Below are positions 1 to 7,563 of a stretch of DNA of 64,000 nt, piece by piece. Where the stretch lies: contig NZ_BJLQ01000014.1 of the NCBI RefSeq assembly GCF_006538725.1, forward strand, positions 21,534 through 85,533, read 5' to 3'. The notes under the pieces are model-generated. The model was not told the origin of the DNA. It was given only the letters and a program-made list of their open reading frames with translations, and did not search any database. A program made the position numbers and the translations under genes. Each line of letters starts with the position of its first letter. Within the stretch, counting starts at the first letter, position 1. This DNA is from Cellulomonas gelida (GTDB taxonomy: Bacteria > Actinomycetota > Actinomycetes > Actinomycetales > Cellulomonadaceae).

Positions 1-765
1 GGCCGCGAGCGTGGTCGCGGGGTCGCCGGGCCCACCCGCGCCCGCGGTCAGGTCCGTCCAGACCGTGAGGCGGTCGGTCACGTCGTTGCCGTCGAGGTCG
101 GCCCGAAGCAGTGCGCGGTCGGCGGCCGACGGCGCGATCGTCAGGCGTTGGCCGAGGGCGAGCGACCCCCGGAACAGCACGGCGTGGCCCGTGGTGCGGT
201 TCACGACGAGCGGTGAGTGCTCGGGCGCCTCGCTGATGCCGCGCAGCACGACCGCCCAGGGCGCCGGGTCGAGGCCCCGGTTCTCGACCTCGAGGTGCGC
301 GAGGGGCTCCCACCCGCCGGAGTCCGGCAGGCGTGCGTCCCGGATGCGCGGAGGGTTGTCGAGGAGCTGGGGGCCGCGCTCGTCTGCGGCCCATGCGTCG
401 ATGCGGGCGACCGTGCGGATCCCCGCGGCCTGCTGGAACCCCTCGGCGTAGTCGCTGACGAGCGCCCGCAGCGCCTCGCGCGTCACCGCACCGAGCTGCA
501 GGCGCGCCCGCACGATCGCGTGCACCCACGCGCGGAACTCGCCGAGCCCGGCGTGGAACGGCTCGGGGGGGATGTCGAGCAGCGCCGCCAGGGCGACCGC
601 CTCGTCGAGGTCCGGCGTCGAGTCGAACCAGTGCGCGCGCTGCACCGAGACGCCGGCCTCGTCGAGCCCGTCGAGCTGCACGCCCCACGTGCCGGCGAAC
701 GAGCCGATCACCTCGCCCTCGCGGTACAGGGTCGGCAGGTGCTCGAGCACGGCGTCGGTGCGCAT
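1..765 (-). CDS. Tail/baseplate protein of the contractile cluster, partial at the window edge
   Basis: An open minus-strand frame starts at ATG 765 and runs off the window at base 1, so at least 255 residues are present without a stop. The start overlaps the baseplate J stop by one base, which makes it the next cistron. The protein begins MRTDAVLEHLPTLYREGE, and its first third is helical with few charged runs. The position directly after baseplate J is where contractile tails usually encode a gpI/tail-fibre-attachment type protein. That role is inferred from position and the N-terminal style only. The C-terminus and all later cluster genes lie outside the window. Confidence 0.7.
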   Translation of the reverse strand, partial: MRTDAVLEHLPTLYREGEVIGSFAGTWGVQLDGLDEAGVSVQRAHWFDSTPDLDEAVALAALLDIPPEPFHAGLGEFRAWVHAIVRARLQLGAVTREALRALVSDYAEGFQQAAGIRTVARIDAWAADERGPQLLDNPPRIRDARLPDSGGWEPLAHLEVENRGLDPAPWAVVLRGISEAPEHSPLVVNRTTGHAVLFRGSLALGQRLTIAPSAADRALLRADLDGNDVTDRLTVWTDLTAGAGGPGDPATTLAA

Positions 766-2552
766 CAGGCACCTCCCTCGCGGACGTCGAGCGCGACCGA
801 GCGGATCTCGGCGCGGTCGTCGGTGCCGAGCGGGTGTGCGCCCAGGCCGTCGGCGAGGCGCAGGAACCGGTCACCCGCCTCGGTGGTCAGCGCGACGTCG
901 CTGCGCACCACGGCGTAGCGCGTGTCGTCCCGCACCGCGGCGATGAACGCGTCGACGGTGATCGCGGTGCCGGGCCGCAGGGCGGTGGCCCACGAGCGTG
1001 CGGCCAGGCCCATCGCCTGCTCCGCGTCGCTCGCGGTGACGCCCGGCGAGAGGTGCACGGGCACGAGCGCGTCGACGAGGACCGTCGCCCCCGGGCCCGC
1101 GCCGCCCTCGGTGCTCACGAGGTGCGTGAACGGGGCGACGGGTGCGAGCACGGTGCCCGCAGGTGCCGTGACGGACGGCTGCGGCCCGGCGCCGATGTCG
1201 AGCCCGAACGTCGCGTCCACGATGCGCGGGTCGGACAGCGCGGCCGCGGACAGCGGGCCCGGACGTGCCGTGCCGCCGGGCGGCAGGTCGCGCAGCACCG
1301 CGGTGACCCGCTCCTCGAGCGCCGCCTGCAGGGACGCGAGCTCGGCGCCCCCGACCCCCGTCCCCGCGAGCACGAGTGTCGCCGTGACCTGCACGGGTGT
1401 CGTCGCGGTGCGGCCCGGGGTCACGCGGATCCCCGCGGGGCGCAGGTCCTCGATGCGCTCGGCGACGAGCGCGAGCAGCTCGGGCGTGGGCTCGCCGTCG
1501 TAGGCGATGGCGAGCGCGACCTCACCGGGCAGGCCGTGCGGGAACTCGGTCGCGGTGACGTCCTGCACGCCCTCGAGGTTCTTGACGCCCATCGTCAGCG
1601 CGTCGAGCGTGCCGCGCGCCGCGACCGCGAGCGCGCCGCGTGCGCGGCGCCGCAGGTCGTCGTCCGACTCGGCTCCACCGGCGGCTGCCGCCGGCGACTC
1701 GTTGCCCACCTCGCCGATACCCGCGATGAGCACCTCGAGCCGGTCGAGCTCACCCGCGCCGACCGCGGGGGTCGCGGGCGACACCGCAGCGGCGAGGACC
1801 TCGCGGGACTCCTCGCCGACCTCGAGCACGAGCGGGACGGTCGTCGCGTACCGGTTCGAGTGCGCGTCGGCGACCACGGTCCCGACGGGCACCGTGATGC
1901 GTCCGGACGACCCGGCCGAGCGCGTGAACCGCACGCGTGCGGTGGGCACGCCCCCGGGACGACGGACGATGCCGACGAGCGCCACGACCTTGTCGAGCGA
2001 CGTCCCTTGCGCGCTCTCGACGTACGCCGAGCGGTACACGGCCTCGAGCTGGAGCTCGACGAGCGCGAGCTCGCGGGCCACGGCCTCGAGCAGCGTCCGG
2101 GCGACCGAGCCGACGTTGAGGTCGGTGATGGGCGCAGGCCGGGCCTGCGACGGGTAGTAGTTGACGACGACCGTCGAACCCGTGGGGGGCTTGCGGCCCG
2201 TCGGGCGGAACCGGATCGCGTCGCGCTCGGCGCCGTGCTGGCCGGTGGCGACGACCTCGAAGTCCGCGTCGGTGAAGCGGTACGGCACGGGCACGGTCTC
2301 GCTGACCGCCTCACCCTGCGCGTCGCGCACGACGTCGCCGTTGACGTCGCGCAGCGGCCGGGTGACCTCGACAGTGCCCTGCAGGTGGCTGACGCGGCGG
2401 ATCGGCCGGTCGTGCAGCGCGTCCAGCACGACGAGGTCGCCGGCCGGGACGGTGACGACCTCGCGGACCGTCCCGCCCGTGAGCGTGGTCAGCGTGTCGC
2501 GCACGATCTCGGGGTACGGGCGCGGCGAGAAGCCGTCCGGCAGGCCGTTCAC
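765..2552 (-). CDS. Baseplate J family protein
   Basis: This 595-residue protein is a wedge component of the contractile baseplate. It begins with GTG at 2552, giving a GTGA overlap with the gp25-like stop. The centre carries a typical baseplate-J region: an N-terminal helical part containing 'VGSVARTLLEAVARELALVE', a beta-rich domain 'GRITVPVGTVVADAHSNRYA' about residues 185-205, and a SDDDLRRRARGAL helix that is a family hallmark. It is longer than P2 gpJ (about 300 aa) and closer to J proteins of injection systems. It should join gp25-like subunits to trigger sheath contraction. The family call is firm; the exact role in this particle is inferred. Confidence 0.9.
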   Translation of the reverse strand: MNGLPDGFSPRPYPEIVRDTLTTLTGGTVREVVTVPAGDLVVLDALHDRPIRRVSHLQGTVEVTRPLRDVNGDVVRDAQGEAVSETVPVPYRFTDADFEVVATGQHGAERDAIRFRPTGRKPPTGSTVVVNYYPSQARPAPITDLNVGSVARTLLEAVARELALVELQLEAVYRSAYVESAQGTSLDKVVALVGIVRRPGGVPTARVRFTRSAGSSGRITVPVGTVVADAHSNRYATTVPLVLEVGEESREVLAAAVSPATPAVGAGELDRLEVLIAGIGEVGNESPAAAAGGAESDDDLRRRARGALAVAARGTLDALTMGVKNLEGVQDVTATEFPHGLPGEVALAIAYDGEPTPELLALVAERIEDLRPAGIRVTPGRTATTPVQVTATLVLAGTGVGGAELASLQAALEERVTAVLRDLPPGGTARPGPLSAAALSDPRIVDATFGLDIGAGPQPSVTAPAGTVLAPVAPFTHLVSTEGGAGPGATVLVDALVPVHLSPGVTASDAEQAMGLAARSWATALRPGTAITVDAFIAAVRDDTRYAVVRSDVALTTEAGDRFLRLADGLGAHPLGTDDRAEIRSVALDVREGGA

Positions 2553-3001
2553 AGGTCCACCCCCAGTCCGACGGACACGGGCTCGCCGCCCGCGACGGGC
2601 TGCACCGTGAGCAGGAAGCGCAGCTCCGACGGCCCCTCGGACGCGATGTCGAACGCGAGCTCGACGACCTCGTCCTCGACCCGGGGCTCGGCCGCCACGG
2701 CCTCGAGCACGAAGGTCTTGCACCGCGCGCGGCTGGCCTCGTCCTTGCGCTCGCCGATGAGCTCGTGCAGGCGCGAGCCGTACTCGCCGTGGCCGAGGTC
2801 GCTCAGCGCGCCGCGCGGCGTCAGGAGCCGCAGCACGAGTGCCTGCCCGAGGTTGTGCCGACCGTCGAGCAGCAGCGGCCCGTCGGCGGCGCGGTCCACC
2901 ACGCCCGCGCCGAGGCGCAGGTCGAGCGCCGAGCCGTCGTGCGCGCCCATCGCGGGCGGGCCGAGCAGCACGCGCAGGTCGGTGCCGAGGACGTCGTTCA
3001 T
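2549..3001 (-). CDS. GPW/gp25-like baseplate wedge protein
   Basis: A 150-residue protein of the GPW/gp25 family, the T4 lysozyme-like baseplate wedge core that nucleates sheath assembly. Visible family features are 'LRLLTPRGALSDLGHGEYGSRLHELIG' in split form (LLTPRG, then HGEYGSRLHELIG) at about residues 58-82, followed by an acidic helix and a beta-rich C-terminus. Its ATG overlaps the PAAR stop by 4 bp, and its own stop overlaps baseplate J by 4 bp, indicating translational coupling. The size fits the family (about 120-150 aa). Confidence 0.88.
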   Translation of the reverse strand: MNDVLGTDLRVLLGPPAMGAHDGSALDLRLGAGVVDRAADGPLLLDGRHNLGQALVLRLLTPRGALSDLGHGEYGSRLHELIGERKDEASRARCKTFVLEAVAAEPRVEDEVVELAFDIASEGPSELRFLLTVQPVAGGEPVSVGLGVDL

Positions 3002-3399
3002 CCGGCCATCACCGTCCCGACCGGCCCGATGATCGCGCCCGTGGTCTGGTCGCTCGGGTCGTTGCAGGTCGTGACCAGGTCGCCGACGCGTGCCAGCCCC
3101 TTGCCGCCGACCTTCACGGTGCTCGAGGCCTGGTCGACCGTGCCGGCGTCGCTGGGCGGGGACTGGAACGAGACGCCAGGTGGCATCGCGATGTGCTTCG
3201 GGCTGTTCTCGGTCGTGCTGTCCTTCGTGGCCGCGGGCTTGCCGGCGATCTTCACGGTCGAGACGGTCGCGCCCGAGACCTTCGCGACGAACGGGTGCGG
3301 CAGCGGCGTCGGCACGCTGCCCGCGGGGGTGGGCACGAGCACGATGTGGATGTCGACCCCCACCACCTGGGCGTCCTGGCCGACCGCGGGGGAGCCCAT
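2998..3399 (-). CDS. PAAR-domain tip protein
   Basis: A 133-residue protein expected to form the sharpened tip capping the central spike. The C-terminal half carries PAAR-type repeats (VKIAGKPAATKDS around residue 49 and STVKVGGKGLARVGDLVTTC around residue 92), with alternating Gly/Val strands and a Cys near the end. It lies directly after the gpV-like spike gene with a one-base stop/start overlap, the usual spike-tip pairing. No C-terminal toxin extension is present, so any effector is not fused here. It might also be called a DUF4150-type PAAR protein. Confidence 0.85.
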   Translation of the reverse strand: MGSPAVGQDAQVVGVDIHIVLVPTPAGSVPTPLPHPFVAKVSGATVSTVKIAGKPAATKDSTTENSPKHIAMPPGVSFQSPPSDAGTVDQASSTVKVGGKGLARVGDLVTTCNDPSDQTTGAIIGPVGTVMAG

Positions 3400-4049
3400 C
3401 AGTTCACCTCCACGACGCCACCGGAGACCTTGACCTTGCCCGAGCCGTCGATGACGATCTCGGGCGCCTTGAGCGTGAGCTTCGACGACGCCTCGAGGCT
3501 GACCTCGCCGTTGCCGCCGAGCGTCAGGGTGCTGTCCTTCGCCTTGGCCGTCAGCGTCCCGGGGGAGGCGCCGTCGACGACGAGCGCGCAGTCGCCGATC
3601 GTGACCTTCGCGGAGTCCTGCGCGATCTCGACCTGCACGTCGCCGACCGTCAACGTGATCTGCGGTGTGGCCGCCTCGATCTGCAGGTCGACCTTGGTGT
3701 CGCCGGGCGGCAGCTGCAGCACGACCTTGCCGTCGGCGTTCTCGGGCGGTGCGAGGTCCCGGTGGTAGAGGCGTCCGACGACGACACCCGCGTGCGGGTC
3801 GCCGTCGGCGAACGCGACGACGACGAGGTCGTCGACCGCGGGCGTCGCGACGAACCCGAGCGCCCCCACCGCGACCGGAAGGTGCGGCACGACGACGCCC
3901 GAGTCGCGCAGCTTCACGCTCACGCTGTGGTCGGGCGTGCCCGCGGCGGTCGTGTGGACGTCCGTGACCGAGCCGATCGTCACCCACGAGCGCGCGTCGG
4001 CCTCGTGGCGCGCGATGCGCGCGACGGCGTCGTACAGCAGGTCGGTCAC
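3399..4049 (-). CDS. gpV/VgrG-like spike protein (baseplate assembly protein V)
   Basis: A 216-residue central spike protein. The start is GTG 4049, whose GTGA overlaps the upstream hub stop. Residues 20-100 form an OB-fold with the gpV pattern 'LPVAVGALGFVATPAVDDLV', then VVVAFADGDPHAGVVVGRLYH. Residues 110-216 are short alternating beta repeats (LTVGDVQVEI, LTLGGNGEVSLE, LTLKAPEIVIDGSG) that would form the trimeric beta-helix needle. It is followed directly by the PAAR tip gene. It is shorter than VgrG because the hub part is encoded separately in the upstream gene, as in phage gpD/gpV pairs. Confidence 0.88.
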   Translation of the reverse strand: MTDLLYDAVARIARHEADARSWVTIGSVTDVHTTAAGTPDHSVSVKLRDSGVVVPHLPVAVGALGFVATPAVDDLVVVAFADGDPHAGVVVGRLYHRDLAPPENADGKVVLQLPPGDTKVDLQIEAATPQITLTVGDVQVEIAQDSAKVTIGDCALVVDGASPGTLTAKAKDSTLTLGGNGEVSLEASSKLTLKAPEIVIDGSGKVKVSGGVVEVN

Positions 4050-5068
4050 AGCAGGCCTCCCAGTCCGCCGGCGAGCCCGCCGAGCAGCCCGCCCAGCAGG
4101 TCGTCGGACGCGCCCGCGGCCACGCCGACGAGCGTGGTCCGTGCGAGCCGGGGGGCGAGCTCGTGCCGCACCGACGTCAGGAGCCACGGCCCAGCCTGCG
4201 CCGAGTCGGTGGTCTCGTCGATCCGCACGACGTCGCCGGGTCGGCGTGCGGGCTGCAGCCAGCACGTGGCGCGCATGCGTGCGGTCGACGCGGCCCGGCG
4301 GCTGGTGGCGCCGCGCGCCGCGAGGTCGACGTCGGTGCGGGTGCGCAGGACGGGGTCCGGCGTCCACGTGCGGGAGCCGTCGGGGTCGTCGGCACCCGTG
4401 ACCGCCTCGGTGCTGGGCACCCACACGTCGGGGGACAGCGCGGCACCCGATCCGCCCGCTCCCACGGGCGTGAAGTCGTGCCCGGGCGTGTGGTTCGACG
4501 TGGTGAACGACGTGAACTCGCGGTCGAGCCGCATCGCGGCCGTCGGGACGCCGACGGGCCACGCGACGACCGTGACCCGGCCCTCGGCGTCCACGACCGC
4601 GACCGCGTCGGAGCGCGCGGCGATCGCCGCGACGTGCTCGGCGGCGGTACGCCGCGGGTCGGCCACGTACGCGGCGGTCTGCGTGAGCGCGGCGACCGGT
4701 CCGGTGTCCGCCGACGCGAGGTCGGCGAGCTTGCCGACCACCTGTACGCCGGTGAGCCCGTTGTAGGTCTCGGCGGGCCGCGCCGCCGCGAGCGCGGCGC
4801 CCGCGTCGGTCACGACGACCACGGCCCCCGTCGTCGTGTGCGCGACGTGGTCGACCGTCCCCGTGATGACGACCGCGGCGCCGTCGCCGCCGTCGAGCTC
4901 GACGCTCGCGCGCGCGCCCGTGCTCGCGGGCACGTCGACCCCGGCGGCGATCGCGACCTCGACGCGGTTGACGCCCGGCAGCAGGACGAGCTCGGCTGCG
5001 ACCGACCTGATCTGCACGGTGTACTGCAGGTCGTCGAGCGTGACGGTCGCGCCGGTGGTCAGCGTCAT
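4046..5068 (-). CDS. gpD-like baseplate hub protein
   Basis: A 340-residue protein of the phage late control D / VgrG hub type, which makes the ring between tube and spike. The N-terminus 'TLDDLQYTVQIRSVAAELVL' and later RVEVAIAAG resemble the first hub beta-barrel. The middle has 'TYNGLTGVQVVGKLADLA', the helix typical of gpD family proteins, and the C-terminal part carries RRPGDVVRI and a second barrel. The last 20 residues are very Gly/Leu-rich (LLGGLLGGLAGGLGGLL), an odd hydrophobic tail whose role is unknown. The gene overlaps both neighbours by 4 bp. Confidence 0.78.
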   Translation of the reverse strand: MTLTTGATVTLDDLQYTVQIRSVAAELVLLPGVNRVEVAIAAGVDVPASTGARASVELDGGDGAAVVITGTVDHVAHTTTGAVVVVTDAGAALAAARPAETYNGLTGVQVVGKLADLASADTGPVAALTQTAAYVADPRRTAAEHVAAIAARSDAVAVVDAEGRVTVVAWPVGVPTAAMRLDREFTSFTTSNHTPGHDFTPVGAGGSGAALSPDVWVPSTEAVTGADDPDGSRTWTPDPVLRTRTDVDLAARGATSRRAASTARMRATCWLQPARRPGDVVRIDETTDSAQAGPWLLTSVRHELAPRLARTTLVGVAAGASDDLLGGLLGGLAGGLGGLL

Positions 5069-5775
5069 GAGCCGAACACCCCACCCAGTGCGTCGAGCGC
5101 GGTGCCGAGCTGCGCACCCGAGTCCTCGAGCGAGCGCTGCACGTCCTGCACGGGCGCGAGCACGCCGTCGAAGTCGAACGACGCGAGCCCTGCGAGCGCG
5201 GAGAGCGCGTCGACGGCCGCGAGCGCACCCTCGACGGCCCCGGCGACGTCGCCCGCGAGGTCGGCGAGGTCACCGAGCAGGTCGGTGTCGAAGCCCAGGT
5301 CGCCGAGCCCGAAGTCGTCGAGCCCGCCGAACCCGGCGAGCTGGGCGGGCGGCGGCAGGGGCGGGCTCTCCGCGAGCTCGACGACGATCTCGACGACACC
5401 GGGACGCCCGGCGACCTCGCTCGCGGCCAGGCGCGTCACGACGACCTGCTGGAGCTCGAGCGCGGTGACGATGTCCGCGGAGAACGTGGTCGCCTCGCCC
5501 GAGGCCGCGAGCGTCTGCAGCGCGGCGAGGTCGTCGAGCGCGGTCGGCCCGGCGAGCACGGCCGCGATGGCCATGCGGTGGCTCGGGCGGCCGCTGCGCT
5601 GCTGCGCGTACCCCTGCAGCCCGAGCACCGGCACGTCCACGAAGCCGCCGTCGAGCGCGTGGTCGACGCGCTGCGCGGCCGTGAGCGTGACGTCGCCGAT
5701 CACGGGCATCGGGCGTGCGCCCGACGACGGGGCGGTCGAAGGCAGCCCGCTGGGCAGACCGGTGGGCAGGCTCAT
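5065..5775 (-). CDS. Baseplate/tube adaptor-like protein (hub-proximal)
   Basis: A 236-residue protein with ATG at 5775 overlapping the upstream stop (ATGA). Residues 60-130 contain HRMAIAAVLAGPTALDDL, LQTLAASGEATTFSADI and TALELQQVVVTRL. This resembles the N-terminal domain shared by hub-adaptor (LysM-type) and DNA-circularisation-N proteins of contractile tails. No LysM repeat is visible. The C-terminal 90 residues are acidic and alanine/leucine-rich with FGGLDDFGLGDLGFD, probably flexible. From position between tube and gpD hub, it likely connects tube to hub. The family assignment is tentative. Confidence 0.6.
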   Translation of the reverse strand: MSLPTGLPSGLPSTAPSSGARPMPVIGDVTLTAAQRVDHALDGGFVDVPVLGLQGYAQQRSGRPSHRMAIAAVLAGPTALDDLAALQTLAASGEATTFSADIVTALELQQVVVTRLAASEVAGRPGVVEIVVELAESPPLPPPAQLAGFGGLDDFGLGDLGFDTDLLGDLADLAGDVAGAVEGALAAVDALSALAGLASFDFDGVLAPVQDVQRSLEDSGAQLGTALDALGGVFGS

Positions 5776-7160
5776 CGGCGCAGCCCTCGCAGGTCGGCCG
5801 CGCGGTGGAGCGCGAGCGCGAGCTCGTCGGTGCTCGGCGCGGTGCCGGGCCCGTCGGTGCGCGTGGAGGCCGCCGAGTCCCAGGCATCGTGGAAGGTGGG
5901 GAGCGCCGCGGCGGGCCACGGCCGCATGAGCGTCGCGCCCGGGGTGCTCGGTACAGCTGTCGCGGCGAGCGCGCCGGCGCTCGCGGGCGTGGTGGCGCCG
6001 GCTTCGGTCGCCCAGGCGCCGCCGACAGGGGTGCCTCCGGCGCGCTCGGGCGTGGTCGTCGCGAGCGGGCCGTGCGCTGCGGCGCCGACCGGCGCGCCCC
6101 ATCGGTCGACCTGCGGGGAGCGCTCGGGAAGCGTCCCGGGCGGCGACTGCGGGCTGAGGCGCGGCCCGGCCGTCAACGGCCTGCCGCCCGAGGTGCCTGG
6201 CGCGACGACGTCGCGTCGCGCAGCGGGTACCGGCCCGGCCGCGGGTGTCAGGACGGGCGGGACGGCGGGCGATCCGGCCAGGCCGGCGCCGTCCGGGCGG
6301 TCCGCGAGCTCTCGGCGCGCCGCCGGGTCGGTCGTCGTACCGGTTCCGGCACCACCCGTCAGGAGGTCCGGGTCGGGCGTTCCCTCGTGCCCGGTCGTGA
6401 CGACTGGACCGGTCGTGACGGCGTGCTCGTCGGCGCTCGTGCTCGCGTCATCGGCGGACCACGGGGCACCGCCGTCGCCGACCAGGTCGAGCGACGCGCT
6501 CGTCGGCCACCGCGAGTCGGGCGCACCGGACGCGCGCGCGTCCGCCCAGCGCGGGTCGTCGCCGGGGTCGGTGACGTCCTCGAGCGGCCCGGTCAGGAGC
6601 GCGCGCGCCAGGGCGGGTTCGAGAGGCTCGGTCGCGCGGGCCAGGAGCGCGGACGCCAGGCGGTCACGGACGGCACCGGGCCTCCCACCGGACGCATCGG
6701 CGGCGTCCAGGACCAGGCGCGTCCAGCCGTCGTCGGCGACCACCGCGCGCGCGAGCTCGGCCGCGAGCACGTCGGCGTCGGCCGCGGCGAGCTCGTCGGC
6801 GGCAGCGCCCGCCGACCGCGCGACGAGCAGCCGGGTGCGGGCGAGCGGTCCGTCGAGCGCGGCGCCGGCCAGGTGCAGGGCGACCGCCTCGGCCGCCGCG
6901 CGCTCCTCGTCGTCCCGCGGCAGCGGCTCGCCCGGCGTGGCTGCGGCCGCGAGGACGAGCCCCGCGAGCGTCCGTGCCTCGTCGGACCCGGGCACGAGCC
7001 CGGTGACCAGCGAGACGAGACGGTCGCGCTCAGCAAGCCGCAGCCGACGCAGGGCGACGCCGAGCAGGGCGACCCGGCCGTCAGGCAGGGCCCCGCCCGG
7101 GTACGTCGCGTCGCCCACGCGCACCTCGCCACCGGCGACGAGCTGGACCGCACCGCTCAT
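5772..7160 (-). CDS. Unrecognised 462-aa protein of the contractile cluster with long disordered region
   Basis: I do not recognise this protein. Residues 1-210 look helical and alanine/leucine/arginine-rich (VALLGVALRRLRLAERDRLV near the start). Residues about 215-430 are Pro/Thr/Gly/Ala-rich low complexity and probably disordered. The last 20 residues return to a helix (DELALALHRAADLRGLRR). It lies between the tube gene and the adaptor, where phage tails encode assembly chaperones or the tape measure. The helical N-domain might be a chaperone, but nothing confirms this. It overlaps the next gene by 4 bp and follows the tube by 12 bp. Confidence 0.65.
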   Translation of the reverse strand: MSGAVQLVAGGEVRVGDATYPGGALPDGRVALLGVALRRLRLAERDRLVSLVTGLVPGSDEARTLAGLVLAAAATPGEPLPRDDEERAAAEAVALHLAGAALDGPLARTRLLVARSAGAAADELAAADADVLAAELARAVVADDGWTRLVLDAADASGGRPGAVRDRLASALLARATEPLEPALARALLTGPLEDVTDPGDDPRWADARASGAPDSRWPTSASLDLVGDGGAPWSADDASTSADEHAVTTGPVVTTGHEGTPDPDLLTGGAGTGTTTDPAARRELADRPDGAGLAGSPAVPPVLTPAAGPVPAARRDVVAPGTSGGRPLTAGPRLSPQSPPGTLPERSPQVDRWGAPVGAAAHGPLATTTPERAGGTPVGGAWATEAGATTPASAGALAATAVPSTPGATLMRPWPAAALPTFHDAWDSAASTRTDGPGTAPSTDELALALHRAADLRGLRR

Positions 7161-7172
7161 GGTCGACCGACC

Positions 7173-7553
7173 TCACCGCTCCTCGCGCACGCGCGTCGCC
7201 GTGAACGCGTAGACCGTCTCGCCGTGCCCGCCGGCGCTCATCGCGAAGGACTTCTCCGTCATGAGGCACTCGTCGAAGCTCACGGTCACGGTCGTGCCGC
7301 CCTGCCGCAGCGGCGCGGTGATCTGGAAGAAGTCGTCGCCGACGAGCGCGTCCAGGTCCGGGGCCGACGACGCGACCCGGATACGGCCCTCGACGTTGCG
7401 CGGCCCGGTGACCACGCCGATGCGCTCGGACGACCCGAGCGCGTAGAGGTCCTGGCGGACCGTGGCCGAGCGGTGCTCGACCGAGCGCACGCCCTCGACG
7501 GGGGTGCCGTTGACCAGGACGGAGCTCTCGTTGGCCGCATACACGGTGGGCAT
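7173..7553 (-). CDS. Contractile tail tube protein
   Basis: A 126-residue protein immediately downstream of the sheath gene. The size and the pattern MPTVYAANESSVLVNGTPVEG, HRSATVRQDLYALGSSERIGV and the C-terminal YAFTATRVREE fit an inner-tube subunit that stacks as hexameric rings. It is the only tube gene visible; many extracellular injection systems have two or three. The gap to the sheath stop is 10 bp, so the two should be co-translated in quantity. A phage tail 'tube/structural' paralogue is the only realistic alternative. Confidence 0.75.
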   Translation of the reverse strand: MPTVYAANESSVLVNGTPVEGVRSVEHRSATVRQDLYALGSSERIGVVTGPRNVEGRIRVASSAPDLDALVGDDFFQITAPLRQGGTTVTVSFDECLMTEKSFAMSAGGHGETVYAFTATRVREER

Positions 7554-7563
7554 GACGCGCCTC

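Noticed and set aside
834..3032. A 732-codon plus-strand frame over the baseplate J gene
   Set aside because: Antisense shadow of well-supported baseplate genes with overlapping starts and stops.
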